DNA of 35,466 bases from Actinomycetes bacterium (lineage in GTDB: Bacteria > Actinomycetota > Acidimicrobiia > Acidimicrobiales > Palsa-688), in the NCBI GenBank assembly GCA_021846485.1, contig JAJZWW010000002.1:1-35466 (forward strand), written 5' to 3'. The number at the start of each line of letters is the position of its first letter. Position 1 is the stretch's first letter. The translations under genes were made by a program, and so were the position numbers. Shown here one piece after another: positions 16,044 through 24,496 of the stretch. Under the pieces are notes generated by a model. The model saw only the letters and a program-made list of their open reading frames with translations, had not been told where the DNA came from and made no database searches.

Positions 16044-17525
16044 TCACGCCGAAGCGACGTGGTCGGCGGTGGCTTCTGCGCCGTCGAGCCGGAGGCGTCC
16101 GAGCAACTCGGCCAGGCGGTCCCGCACCACCGTGTCGGCCGCCAGCTCCGGGTCGAACACCGAGGGCATCCCGAGCAGTGAGTCGACGACCTCTGACGTC
16201 GTACGGGTGCTGGTGACCCGGGCGGCGATCTCCTCGGCGAGGGGGTCGTCGACGGTCAGCGGCCGGCCCGAGTCGTCGCGCCGGTCGGCGACGAAGCGCA
16301 TCCACGCGGCCAGGCAGAGGAGTGCTGGCAGCGGCTCCGCGCCCTGGCGGCGGCGGTCGGCGATGGTGCCGAGGAGCCGCTGGGGAAGCTTCTGGCTGCC
16401 GTCCATGGCGACCTGGGCCGTGCGGTGGGGGAGAGCCCGGTTGGCGAAGCGCTCCATCAGCTGCTCCTGGTACGCGCCGAGATCGAGGCCCGGAGGGGGA
16501 GGCAGGAGGGTCGGGACCACGTCGTCAGCCATCAGCGCGCGCACGACCGCGGCGACGGCCGGTCGGCGGACGCACTCCGACACGAGCTGCCAGCCGGCCA
16601 GCTGCCCGAGGTAGGCGATCGTCGAGTGGCTGGCGTTGAGCAGGCGCACCTTGGCCCGCTCCCACGGCCGGGCGTCGTCGGTCAGGACCACCCCGGCGTG
16701 CTCCCACGCCGGTCGGGGTCCGGCGAAGTCGTCCTCGACCACCCAGTGGCAGAAGCGCTCGGCTACGACGGTGCCCTCGTCGGTGAGGCCCAGGCGCGCC
16801 GCGACCTCGGCCCGGTCGGCTGCGGTCGCCGCCGGAACTATCCGGTCGACCATCGTCGAGGGGAAGCGCACCTGGTCGTCCAGCCAGGCCAGCAGGTCGT
16901 CGCGCTCAGCGGACCGCTCGGCGAAGTCCCGCACCAGGCGCCCGACCGTGGCGCCGTTGTCGGCCAGGTTGTCGCAGCACACGACCGTCACCGGTCCCGC
17001 ACCGGCCCGCCGGCGGGCCCGGAGGCCGGCGGTCAGCTGCCCGACGGTCGTGCGCGGCGGCCGCCCCGCCAGGTCGGCTGCCAGCTCGGGATCGTCGGAG
17101 CGGAGCCGGCCGGTGCTGATGTCGTGGCGGTAGCCCTTCTCGGTGACCGTGAGGGTGACGACGTTCACCTCTGGGGTGGCGATGCGCTCGACCACGGTTG
17201 CCGGGTCGGCGCGGCCGTCGAGGACCTCACGGAGGGCCCCGACGACCCTCACGTCGCAGCCGCCGTCGCCCCGCTCCAGCAGGGTGTAGAGGCCGTCTTG
17301 CGGGGTGAGCCGGCGGCTCACCGTCCCGCTGCGCTGGGTGATCCCGCAGATCCCCCAGTCGCCACCGGCGACGGCGACGGCGTCCTCGGTCAGCACCGCC
17401 TGGTGGGCCCGGTGGAACGCTCCCAGCCCAAGGTGGACGATGCCCACCCCGAGGCGCGCGGGATCGACTCGGGGACGGGCGGCGGCAGGCAGGGTGGGCA
17501 GCGCCGCCAGCGACAGGCGGGTCAC
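16044..17525 (-). CDS. uxuB: Mannitol dehydrogenase family oxidoreductase (fructuronate/tagaturonate reductase-like)
   Basis: Long-chain NAD-dependent polyol dehydrogenase, 493 aa, the usual size for UxuB/MtlK. It opens after a short lead with VGIVHLGLGAFHRAHQA, the nucleotide-binding start. CCDNLADNG and FPSTMVDRIVPA follow. The catalytic cluster is KVRLLNASHSTIAYLG with K292, N297 and H300. MDGSQKLPQRLL closes the substrate domain. Next to an altronate dehydratase homologue it most likely reduces tagaturonate or fructuronate to altronate or mannonate; a mannitol or arabinitol dehydrogenase role cannot be excluded from sequence. The GTG start lies 19 bases after the uxaA stop, with AGGA just upstream. 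Confidence 0.85.
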   Translation of the reverse strand: MTRLSLAALPTLPAAARPRVDPARLGVGIVHLGLGAFHRAHQAVLTEDAVAVAGGDWGICGITQRSGTVSRRLTPQDGLYTLLERGDGGCDVRVVGALREVLDGRADPATVVERIATPEVNVVTLTVTEKGYRHDISTGRLRSDDPELAADLAGRPPRTTVGQLTAGLRARRRAGAGPVTVVCCDNLADNGATVGRLVRDFAERSAERDDLLAWLDDQVRFPSTMVDRIVPAATAADRAEVAARLGLTDEGTVVAERFCHWVVEDDFAGPRPAWEHAGVVLTDDARPWERAKVRLLNASHSTIAYLGQLAGWQLVSECVRRPAVAAVVRALMADDVVPTLLPPPPGLDLGAYQEQLMERFANRALPHRTAQVAMDGSQKLPQRLLGTIADRRRQGAEPLPALLCLAAWMRFVADRRDDSGRPLTVDDPLAEEIAARVTSTRTTSEVVDSLLGMPSVFDPELAADTVVRDRLAELLGRLRLDGAEATADHVASA

Positions 17526-17544
17526 GTCCTGCGGGCCCGGGTCC

Positions 17545-19095
17545 TCACAGCACGGCCCCGAGCTGCCAGGGGGTGAGCTCCTCGTCGCCGAATCCGAGCT
17601 CCTCGCTGCGGGTCCGCTCCCCCGACGCCACCGTCAGGATGCGCCCGAACAGCTCGGCGCCGAGCTCGTCCACCGGCACGCCGTCGAGCACCCGCCCGCA
17701 GTCGACGTCCATGTCGTCGGGCATGCGGGCGTAGAGCTCCGAGGTGGTCGCCAGCTTCAGGCTCGGCACCGGCTTGCAGCCGAACACCGATCCCCGCCCG
17801 GTGGTGAAGCACACCACCGTGGCGCCACCGGCGACCATCCCGGTCACCGACACCGGGTCGTACCCGGGGGTGTCCATGAACACCAGGCCGCGGGAGCGGA
17901 CCGGCTCTGCGTAGCCGACGACGTCGGTGAGCGGGCTGCGGCCAGCCTTGGCGACCGCCCCGAGCGACTTCTCCTCGATGGTGGTGATCCCGCCTGCCCG
18001 GTTGCCCGGGGAGGGGTTGGCGTCGAGGGTGGTCCCGTTGGCGCTGGCGTACGCGTCCCACCAGGCGAGGCGTTGCTCGAGACGGCGGGCGACCTCCGGC
18101 GACACCGCTCGTGCCGTGAGGAGGTGCTCGGCGCCGTGGACCTCGGGGGTCTCGCCGAGCACGGCGGTGCCGCCGGCGGCGACCAGCAGGTCGCTGGCCA
18201 CTCCGAGCACCGGATTGGCGGTCACCCCCGACCAGGCGTCGGAGCCGCCGCACTCGAGGCCCAGCACGAGCTCGGCGGCCGGCACCGGTCGGCGCTCGGT
18301 GACCGGCAGGCGATCGAGCAGCTCCCGCACCTGGTCCACTCCCCACTCCACCGCGCGCCGGGTCCCGCCCTCGCCTTGGATGGTCGCAGCGCGCACCGGG
18401 GTGCCCACCGGCAGCCCGATCTCCTCCACCAGGTCGTCGACCTGGTTGACCTCGCAGCCGAGGCCGAGGACGACCACCCCGGCCACGTTGGGGTGGCGGG
18501 CGTAGCCGGCGAGCGTCCGGCGTAGCACGGCCAGGCCCTCTCCGGCGGCGGCTGTGCCGCACCCCCCGCGATGGGTGAGGGCGAGCACCCCGTCCACCCG
18601 GCTCGGGTCCAACGCCCCGGGGCTCTCGAAGGCAGCGGTGATCCGTCGGACGGCGGTCGCCGAGCAGTTGACCGAGCTCAGCACGACCACGTAGTTGCGC
18701 GTGCCCACCCGACCGTCGGGGCGGACGATGCCGGCGAAGCCGGCTGCGTCTGCCGACCCGGCCGGCACCGGGGGAGCAGCTGGGGACCGGGCCGGCCGGC
18801 TGCCCGCCGGCAGCGTAGTGAGCGACGCCAGGTTGTGGGTGTGGACGTGCTCGCCGGCCCGGACCGCGGCGGTCGTCACGCCGATGGGCTGGCCGTACTT
18901 GCAGACCACCGCTCCGGCGGGAAGCTCCACCAAGGCGACCTTGTGGCCGGCGGGGACCTCCTCGGCGACGGTGACTACCGGCCCGCCCGCCGGCCCGGCC
19001 GGTGTGCCGGCGGGCAGCGGCTCGCGGGCGATGCCGACCGGGTCGTCGGGGTGGAGCCGGACGAGCGCTGCGTGCTCCACGGTCACTTCCCCCAC
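17545..19095 (-). CDS. uxaA: UxaA family sugar-acid dehydratase (altronate dehydratase-like)
   Basis: Predicted iron-dependent dehydratase removing water from altronate (or galactarate) to give 2-keto-3-deoxygluconate. The 516-aa protein has the full two-part layout. An N-terminal SAF-type domain (about 1-85) contains VALVELPAGAVVCKYGQPIG and EHVHTHN. The large UxaA/GarD catalytic part starts at GRVGTRNYVVVLSSVNCSAT and contains THRGGCGTA, VLGLGCEVNQ, LGLECGGSDAWSGVTANP and FTTGRGSVFGCKP, with conserved cysteines likely binding metal. The GTG at 19095 is the best supported start. TAGGAT at 19116-19111 on the same strand could be the -10. First gene of the leftward uxaA-uxuB-xylA-xylB set. Confidence 0.88.
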   Translation of the reverse strand: MGEVTVEHAALVRLHPDDPVGIAREPLPAGTPAGPAGGPVVTVAEEVPAGHKVALVELPAGAVVCKYGQPIGVTTAAVRAGEHVHTHNLASLTTLPAGSRPARSPAAPPVPAGSADAAGFAGIVRPDGRVGTRNYVVVLSSVNCSATAVRRITAAFESPGALDPSRVDGVLALTHRGGCGTAAAGEGLAVLRRTLAGYARHPNVAGVVVLGLGCEVNQVDDLVEEIGLPVGTPVRAATIQGEGGTRRAVEWGVDQVRELLDRLPVTERRPVPAAELVLGLECGGSDAWSGVTANPVLGVASDLLVAAGGTAVLGETPEVHGAEHLLTARAVSPEVARRLEQRLAWWDAYASANGTTLDANPSPGNRAGGITTIEEKSLGAVAKAGRSPLTDVVGYAEPVRSRGLVFMDTPGYDPVSVTGMVAGGATVVCFTTGRGSVFGCKPVPSLKLATTSELYARMPDDMDVDCGRVLDGVPVDELGAELFGRILTVASGERTRSEELGFGDEELTPWQLGAVL

Positions 19096-19169
19096 GCTCT
19101 CACGCCCCGGATCCTACGGGTCGTAGCGTCCCTTGCCGCCCCCCGGCGGGAGCCCCGGAGGGCGGTGGC

Positions 19170-21803
19170 CTACGACCGCGCAGCGCCGGCGGGCTTCCAG
19201 GGGTGCCACGCCCCGGCAGGTTCCCGCCGCCACCAACGGCGGTGGTGCCGGGCGTAGAGCGACATCCACTCCCCGTCGGCGAGCTCGGCGAGCACCCGGT
19301 TGCGGGCGAGGAGCGCCTCGACGCGCTCGGTCGGGGAGTCCACCGCCACCAGGAGGCGCATCGGCTCGTGGTACGGCCGGTCGCGGTCGAACACCGCCTG
19401 GCGAGGAAGCCCGACGCAGAGGTCTTCGCCGTCACCCCGGGTCACCCCGATCCCCGCGACCACGTTGAGCGCCGCCTTGTCGCCGGCCCCGAGGCGCTCG
19501 GGGTCGACGGTCGAGAAGTAGTAGTGGGCGGAGATCCACTGGGCGACGACCCCCGGACCGGCCAGGATCGCCTCGAGCGCCTCCCCGCCGGGGTCGCCGT
19601 CGGGCTCGTAGGAGTGCAAGAAGCAGCGCCGGTCGAGGTCCACGCCGGCGCTCCGGCGCCGGGGGGCGACGAGGAGGGCGGCATTGCGGGCCAGGCCCCA
19701 CTCCGGCTGGAGCTGGGCCCAGTCAGCCGAGCGGGTCGCGACATGGTCGGGGCCGGCGCGCCGGGCGGCGCCGGGGAGGTCCCGGGTGCGCTCTGTCGCG
19801 AGTCCGACCCCGGCCCGGCCGAGGTCCCCGCGGAGCTCCTCGACCAGGCGGAGGTGACCGGGGGGCACGGCGGGGTCGTCGAACACGGTGACGGTGTCGG
19901 TGGCGGTGTCGTGCTCCGCGGCGACGAAGACGGTGTCGGCGGGCACCTCGATGCCCCGTTCGGCGAGCAGGTGGCGTACCGCGGGCCGGTTGGCCATCGC
20001 CGCGGCCAGCCGCGCGCTGCGCGCGCCGCGGGCGGCGCCGCAGGCGCCGCAGTCCAGGGCACTCGCGTAGGGGTTGTTGGTCGTGGTGCTCCCGTGCCCG
20101 CAGAGCACGACCAACGGGGCGAATCCGGAGGTGAGCCCCATCGTGCGCAGCGCCGCCTCGACGTGGTCGGCCTGGACGTCGTCGGCGGGGGCGCCGGGAC
20201 CGTCGAGGACCGCCTGCGCCCGGCTCCGAGATGACTCCCGCCGGGTGGCCCGGCGACCCAGGGCGGCGACCGCGCGAGGGGCGAGGGTGCGAGCGGCGGC
20301 CAGCGGCCCGAGCGCGAAGCCGGCGGCCTCGGCGAGCAGGTAGGCGGACACCGCCGTCTCGCGGCCGGCTACGACGGCGGCTTCGAGCGCCGCCCGGGAC
20401 CGGACGGACTCCGCGTGGCGGAGGGCGTCTCGCGGATCGGGGATCTCCTCGACGACCTCGACCCCGGGGCGCAAGAGCACCGGGAACAGGTCGAGGAGCG
20501 CGCCGGAGGGTGGGCGCACCCGTGCGGGGATCCCGAAGAACCCGGCGAAGCCGAACGTCTCGTAGTCGCCGGCAGCCTCCAGGTGCCGGCGGAGCCCCTC
20601 GGAGCGGGGGTCGATGCAGCAGACGACCTGGGCGGCCGGCCGGGTGGTGCGCCGGAGCTGGTCGGGTTGGTCGATCGCCGCGAGCAAGCGGTCGGCGTAG
20701 TGGCTCTCGTAGGCGCGCAACCAGACCTCGGCGGACTCGGCGGGAGCCAGGTTGGCGAGCCTTGCGACCAGGGTCGGGTCGACCGCGCCGGGCCCGGGGG
20801 GCTCCGGCGCCCGGGCCCGGGCCGCCTCTGGGGACGGCACGCTCCGGCGTCGCCCGATCGCTGCCGGCCGGCCGAAGCCCTGCCGCACTGCGGCCCCGCT
20901 GAGGACCCGCCGCCGGGCCGCCCGGGGCGGTGGTGCGCCGGCGTCGCCCTGCCGCCGGTTCCCGGGTCTCCCGGAGGCCGGCGCGGCGGCGATCCCGGCG
21001 GCGTCGTGGGAGAGGCGGACCGCCAGGTAGTCGACCAGGTGCAGCGGCGGTCCGGGGTGGTCGGGGGCGGCCCACTTGGAGCGCCACTTGGCGTGCCCCG
21101 CCCACCCGGGGAGGCGGGCGAGCTGGGCGGTCAGCTCGCCGACCACGTCCTCCTCGCCGATCCCGAGCTCGGCCAGGGCCAGCCCGAGGGCGTCGAGGGC
21201 GCCCTCGGGGAGGTGGCGCGGCCAGCGCGCGGCTCCCGCCCGGCGCAGCGTGCGCGTCGGGCGGGCCACCCGCTTCCAGGTGGGGTAGAAGCCGGCGGGA
21301 GCCGGATCGGGGACGACTCCGCCGAGGTAGGCGGCGGCCCACTTGGCCACCTCCCGGTCGGTGGCCGCCGCCACCTCGGTTCCCGACATCCGGTCGAAGC
21401 GGGCCGCGGCGGTCCCTGCCGACCCGGGCACCACCGACCCGGGCACCGCCGACCCGGGCACCGGGGTGTCGGGGCCCGCGTGGCGGCGGGCCGCCCGGCG
21501 CCGGAGGGCGTCGGCCAGGTCGGCGTCGGTGACCCGCCCCTCCCGGTAGGCGTCGGCGAAGAAGCGGTCGTCGGGGCAGCCGGAGATCCCGAGCAGCACC
21601 GAGGCGCGCTCCACGGCCCCGGCGAAGCCGAGGTGGCGGAGATCCCACAGTGGGTTCACCGCGACGGCGGTCCCGAGCGGCCAGAGCGACGGGACGAAGG
21701 CGGCGGCCTCGTCCAGCGCGGCGAGCAGATCGCCGGCTGCCGCGACCCCGAGCGGCGTTCCGCCCGGGACCCGCCGGTCGCGTCCGGGCAGTGTCGCGCT
21801 CAA
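19170..21803 (-). CDS. dabA: DabA, inorganic carbon transporter subunit (DUF2309)
   Basis: Large soluble subunit of the DAB system, a carbonic-anhydrase-like zinc protein that with DabB converts CO2 to bicarbonate vectorially. Predicted 877 aa. The zinc-site motifs are intact: VVCCIDPRSEG with C396, D398 and R400, and CGHGSTTTNNPYASALDCGACG with H570 and C585. The 15-residue H-to-C spacing agrees with what I recall for the characterised enzyme. The TTG at 21803 is chosen because it makes a TTGA overlap with the dabB stop and has AGAGG upstream; the frame stays open much further but runs into dabB. Two unusual parts are a VPGSA-type repeat near residue 120 and an Arg/Pro/Ala-rich insertion at about 290-350. 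Confidence 0.9.
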   Translation of the reverse strand: MSATLPGRDRRVPGGTPLGVAAAGDLLAALDEAAAFVPSLWPLGTAVAVNPLWDLRHLGFAGAVERASVLLGISGCPDDRFFADAYREGRVTDADLADALRRRAARRHAGPDTPVPGSAVPGSVVPGSAGTAAARFDRMSGTEVAAATDREVAKWAAAYLGGVVPDPAPAGFYPTWKRVARPTRTLRRAGAARWPRHLPEGALDALGLALAELGIGEEDVVGELTAQLARLPGWAGHAKWRSKWAAPDHPGPPLHLVDYLAVRLSHDAAGIAAAPASGRPGNRRQGDAGAPPPRAARRRVLSGAAVRQGFGRPAAIGRRRSVPSPEAARARAPEPPGPGAVDPTLVARLANLAPAESAEVWLRAYESHYADRLLAAIDQPDQLRRTTRPAAQVVCCIDPRSEGLRRHLEAAGDYETFGFAGFFGIPARVRPPSGALLDLFPVLLRPGVEVVEEIPDPRDALRHAESVRSRAALEAAVVAGRETAVSAYLLAEAAGFALGPLAAARTLAPRAVAALGRRATRRESSRSRAQAVLDGPGAPADDVQADHVEAALRTMGLTSGFAPLVVLCGHGSTTTNNPYASALDCGACGAARGARSARLAAAMANRPAVRHLLAERGIEVPADTVFVAAEHDTATDTVTVFDDPAVPPGHLRLVEELRGDLGRAGVGLATERTRDLPGAARRAGPDHVATRSADWAQLQPEWGLARNAALLVAPRRRSAGVDLDRRCFLHSYEPDGDPGGEALEAILAGPGVVAQWISAHYYFSTVDPERLGAGDKAALNVVAGIGVTRGDGEDLCVGLPRQAVFDRDRPYHEPMRLLVAVDSPTERVEALLARNRVLAELADGEWMSLYARHHRRWWRREPAGAWHPWKPAGAARS
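21421..21465 (-). repeat. In-frame 15-base tandem repeat within dabA
   Basis: Three 15-base units starting GACCCGGGCACC on the plus strand encode three successive Pro-Gly-Ser-rich pentapeptides (VPGSA, VPGSV, VPGSA) in DabA. They lie in an apparent surface loop ahead of RFDRMSGTEVAAATDREV. Since 15 is a multiple of 3, copy-number change would not break the frame. Confidence 0.75.
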
Positions 21804-23347
21804 GCCGCCCGCCTCTCGCCGGCGAGGACCGTGGCCAGCCCGGCGGCGACGTCGACGCCTGCGAGGGGGTGCCGGTGCCTGCTCGGGGAGGCCGGGAGGC
21901 CGCCGGCGTCGACCAGGCGCACCCGGGCCCCGGGCCTCCGTCCCACCAACGCGGCGGCGACCGTTGCACCGCCGACGGCGAGGAGCCACGGCGGGCCGAG
22001 GACCCCGCCCGCCGATCCGGCGAACGGGGCGACCAAACCGCCGAGGGTGGCGTCGAGGGCGCCGTAGAGGGCCGCGGCCAGGACCAGCAGCGCCGGCCAC
22101 GCGAGCCGGTGGGACCTGCCGAGGGGCCGGTGGCCGGTGAAGGCCCAGGCGAGGACCCCGCCGGACACGCCGGCGAAGGCGACCAGCGGCCATCCGTCTC
22201 CGGCGGCGAGCCCGGGGGCGGCGGCCGCCGCCGCCGCGGACCCGGCGAGCGTCGAGGCGAGGACCCGCGCCCCGCTGCGGGTGCCCAGGGAGGCCCGGAC
22301 CCGGTCGGGCCGGGAGACCGTCGAGCCGGAGGAGAAGAACAGGTAGGCCTTGTACAAGGCGTGGCCGACCAGGTGCACCACGGCCGCGGGGTAGGCCCCG
22401 ACCGCGCACTCGGCGAGCATGAAGCCCATCTGGCCCATCGTCGACCACGCCAGGGCCCCCTTGACGTCGGCGCGAGCGGTCACCACCAGGCCGGCCCACA
22501 CCGACGTGGTTCCGGCCACCACGAGGACGGCTGCCGCGGCGAGCGGGGTCGTCCCGAGCACCCCGAGGCGTACGAGCAGGATGCCGCCCCCGTTGACCAC
22601 CCCGGCGTGCAACAGGGCGCACGCCGGGGTGGGAGAGGCGACCGTCGCCGGCAGCCACCGCCGGAACGGGCCCTGCGCGCAGCGGGACAGGGCAGCGGCG
22701 GCCACGAGCAGGGCCACGACGGGGTGCCACGCCCCGAGGCGGGTCGCTGCTTCCCCGAGGGACCCCGCCGAGCCGAGGGCGACATCCCCGGCCTTCCAGA
22801 GCACGATCCCCGCCGCGGCCACCAGGCAGCCGTCGCCGGCGAGGAGCGCTCGGAGGGTCGCCTTCTGGCAGCCGGTGACCCCCGGTAGGTCCGGCCGGTA
22901 GCCCACCACCGCGACGAAGCCGGCGCCAGCGAGCACCCACCCGACGACCAGCTCGGTCACCGTCGCAGCGGAGGCCACGACCACCATGGCGAAGACCACC
23001 GCGCCGGCAAGCGAGCCGAAGCGCCCCGCCCGGGTGTCGGCGTAGAGGTAGCGTGAGGCGAAGCTTTGCACCAGCGCCCCCACGGTGGTGACCAGCGTGA
23101 TGAGCACCGTCGTCAGCGGGTCGCCGAGCAACCCCGCCCAGGGATGTGCCCGCGTGCCGGCCAGCAGCCCGAAGGTCCGAAGGTGGACGGCGATCCCGCA
23201 GGCGACCAGAGCGGCCGTCGCGGCGAGCCACGACAGGCGCACCCGCGTCGCCACGGCCCTCGGCCCACCACCCCTCACCAGGGCGACGACCAGGGGCACG
23301 ACCACTGCGGTGGCCAGCGCAGCCCGGCCGGTACAGGCGAGAGACAC
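21800..23347 (-). CDS. dabB: DabB, NuoL-like membrane subunit of the inorganic carbon transporter
   Basis: Integral membrane partner of DabA, related to the antiporter-like NuoL/MrpA subunits and thought to couple cation flow to CO2 hydration. About 515 aa with more than a dozen hydrophobic segments. Signature stretches are RWLPATVASPTPACALLHAGVVNGGG and ADVKGALAWSTMGQMGFML, which carry the charged and histidine residues typical of the proton-transport family, and LVGHALYKAYLFFSSGS. TTG 23359, GTG 23353 and GTG 23347 are in frame; GTG 23347 is preferred because GGAGG lies 5 bases upstream. First gene of the dabB-dabA pair, translationally coupled by a TTGA overlap and controlled from a promoter with a perfect TATAAT. 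Confidence 0.9.
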   Translation of the reverse strand: MSLACTGRAALATAVVVPLVVALVRGGGPRAVATRVRLSWLAATAALVACGIAVHLRTFGLLAGTRAHPWAGLLGDPLTTVLITLVTTVGALVQSFASRYLYADTRAGRFGSLAGAVVFAMVVVASAATVTELVVGWVLAGAGFVAVVGYRPDLPGVTGCQKATLRALLAGDGCLVAAAGIVLWKAGDVALGSAGSLGEAATRLGAWHPVVALLVAAAALSRCAQGPFRRWLPATVASPTPACALLHAGVVNGGGILLVRLGVLGTTPLAAAAVLVVAGTTSVWAGLVVTARADVKGALAWSTMGQMGFMLAECAVGAYPAAVVHLVGHALYKAYLFFSSGSTVSRPDRVRASLGTRSGARVLASTLAGSAAAAAAAPGLAAGDGWPLVAFAGVSGGVLAWAFTGHRPLGRSHRLAWPALLVLAAALYGALDATLGGLVAPFAGSAGGVLGPPWLLAVGGATVAAALVGRRPGARVRLVDAGGLPASPSRHRHPLAGVDVAAGLATVLAGERRAA

Positions 23348-23360
23348 ACCCACCTCCAAC

Positions 23361-23380
23361 TCACGTATTATAGTTCGTGA
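23361..23380. promoter_or_regulatory. dabB promoter with overlapping near-palindromic operator
   Basis: On the minus strand TCACGAACTATAATACGTGA contains a perfect TATAAT -10 for dabB, 16 bases or so before its RBS. The same 20 bases are symmetric at 16 of 20 positions (arms TCACG/CGTGA). A repressor bound here would cover the -10. The divergent winged-helix protein starting at 23436 is the natural candidate. AT-rich DNA is otherwise rare in this window, which makes the box stand out. Confidence 0.65.
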
Positions 23381-23423
23381 AAACTACCCCGTGATCCAGA
23401 GGCGCGCAAGACCGGTCCGCTGG

Positions 23424-23429
23424 TAGCAT
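23424..23429 (+). promoter_or_regulatory. -10 box of the winged-helix regulator gene (leaderless-type)
   Basis: TAGCAT lies 6 bases before the GTG at 23436 with no ribosome binding site between, as expected for a leaderless transcript. Confidence 0.55.
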
Positions 23430-23435
23430 CTACCC

Positions 23436-23819
23436 GTGGAGGACGGTGGCCCGCAGGACCCCTCGGGAGCCAAGCCCTCTTGGACGTTCCTCACCAACCA
23501 CGGCCACGTGCTGGTCTGCATCGCGAAGGACCCCGGGGTCCGCGGCCGGGACATCGCCGAGCGGGTCGGGATCACCGAGCGCGCCGCCCAGGCGATCGTG
23601 GCCGACCTGGTGGAGGCCGGCTACGTGCGCCGGACCCGGGTCGGGCGGCGCAACCACTACGAGATCGATCCGGACCTGCCGGTCCGCCACCCTGTCGAGC
23701 AGCCGCACCGCGTCGGCGAGCTCCTCGCCGCGGTCGCCGGCCGGGGGCCCGCAGCGGCACCCCCGGTTGACCGCCGGGTACCGATCTCGTCGCAGCCGGG
23801 CGCCGCTCGCCTACCGTAG
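23436..23819 (+). CDS. Small winged-helix transcriptional regulator (MarR/ArsR-like)
   Basis: A 127-aa protein. Residues about 14-85 form a winged helix: SWTFLTNHGHVLVCIAKDPG, then RDIAERVGITERAAQAIVADLVEAG as helix-turn-helix, and the wing YVRRTRVGRRNHYEIDP. The C-terminal 40 residues are Pro/Ala-rich with no recognisable ligand domain. No cysteine pair typical of metal-sensing ArsR proteins is present. It is divergent from dabB across about 90 bases that hold a near-palindromic site over the dabB -10, so local control of carbon uptake is the likely job (inference). DAB loci more often carry LysR-type regulators, so this association is less usual. Confidence 0.82.
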   Translation: MEDGGPQDPSGAKPSWTFLTNHGHVLVCIAKDPGVRGRDIAERVGITERAAQAIVADLVEAGYVRRTRVGRRNHYEIDPDLPVRHPVEQPHRVGELLAAVAGRGPAAAPPVDRRVPISSQPGAARLP

Positions 23820-23822
23820 GGG

Positions 23823-23857
23823 CCGCCGCCCCGGGACCGACCGGGCCGGAGCGGCGG
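23823..23857 (+). terminator. GC-rich hairpin between the regulator gene and bioY
   Basis: CCGCCGC (23823-23829) can pair with GCGGCGG (23851-23857), followed by GGACTTTCC rather than a clean T-run. It lies directly after the regulator stop and before bioY. It could end the first transcript or shape the bioY leader; evidence is weak. Confidence 0.3.
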
Positions 23858-23900
23858 GGACTTTCCCCACGATCCCGGCCCGCCATGACGGAGGACGACC

Positions 23901-24485
23901 ATGACCGCCGCAGCGACCCTCACCCCCCGGCCGCAGGTCCTCTCGGACCTGCTACCCGGTGCCGCCGTGCGTGATGCCGTCCTGGTGCTCGCCGGCGCCG
24001 CCCTGGTCGGCGCCCTGGCCCAGGTGTCGTTCCCCATCCCTGGCACCCCGGTGCCGGTGACCGGCCAGACCCTCGGGGTCCTGCTCGGCGGGGCCGTCCT
24101 AGGCGGCCGACGAGGCCTGGCCGCCATGGCCCTCTACGTGCTCGCCGGCGTCGCGGGGGTGCCGTGGTTTGCCGGGGGGACGGCGGGAATGGTGGGGGCG
24201 TCGTTCGGCTACCTGCTCTCCTACCCGCTGGCGGCCCTCCTCGTCGGCGCGCTGGCGGGCAGGGGCGGGGACCGCACGTCGCTGCGCACCGTAGCGACGA
24301 TGCTCCTCGGCACGGCGGTCATCTATGCGGTGGGCGTCACCTGGCTCGGGCTGTGGCTCCACCTGGCCCCCGGCGCCGCTCTCGGCGAGGGCATGGTGCC
24401 GTTCCTCCCCGGCGACCTGTTCAAGGCGGCGGTGGCTGCGCTGGCCCTCCCCGGGGCCTGGCGGCTGGTGGGCCGCCTCCGCTGA
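23901..24485 (+). CDS. bioY: BioY, biotin transporter S-component
   Basis: Membrane biotin-binding protein of 194 aa with about six hydrophobic segments. The family motif VPVTGQTLGVLLGGAVLGGRRG (about 52-73) and LYVLAGVAGVPWF are clear, as is the later GMVPFLPGDLFKAAVAA. BioY is the substrate-binding component of the ECF-type biotin transporter. No bioM/bioN or ECF A and T genes are nearby, so it either shares an energising module encoded elsewhere or works alone. The ATG has GGAGG 6 bases upstream. A second ATG at 23884 lies out of frame. No BirA operator was recognised. Confidence 0.93.
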   Translation: MTAAATLTPRPQVLSDLLPGAAVRDAVLVLAGAALVGALAQVSFPIPGTPVPVTGQTLGVLLGGAVLGGRRGLAAMALYVLAGVAGVPWFAGGTAGMVGASFGYLLSYPLAALLVGALAGRGGDRTSLRTVATMLLGTAVIYAVGVTWLGLWLHLAPGAALGEGMVPFLPGDLFKAAVAALALPGAWRLVGRLR

Positions 24486-24496
24486 GCCTCCACCGG

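Noticed and set aside
21804-23231. Upstream extension of the dabA frame on the minus strand
   Set aside because: The frame is open to 23231 but lies wholly over dabB in another frame, and the extension is Arg/Gly-rich shadow sequence. The family N terminus begins after 21803.
23820-23900. Biotin-responsive riboswitch or BirA operator before bioY
   Set aside because: Only a 7-base GC stem is visible, and no BirA-like dyad was recognised.
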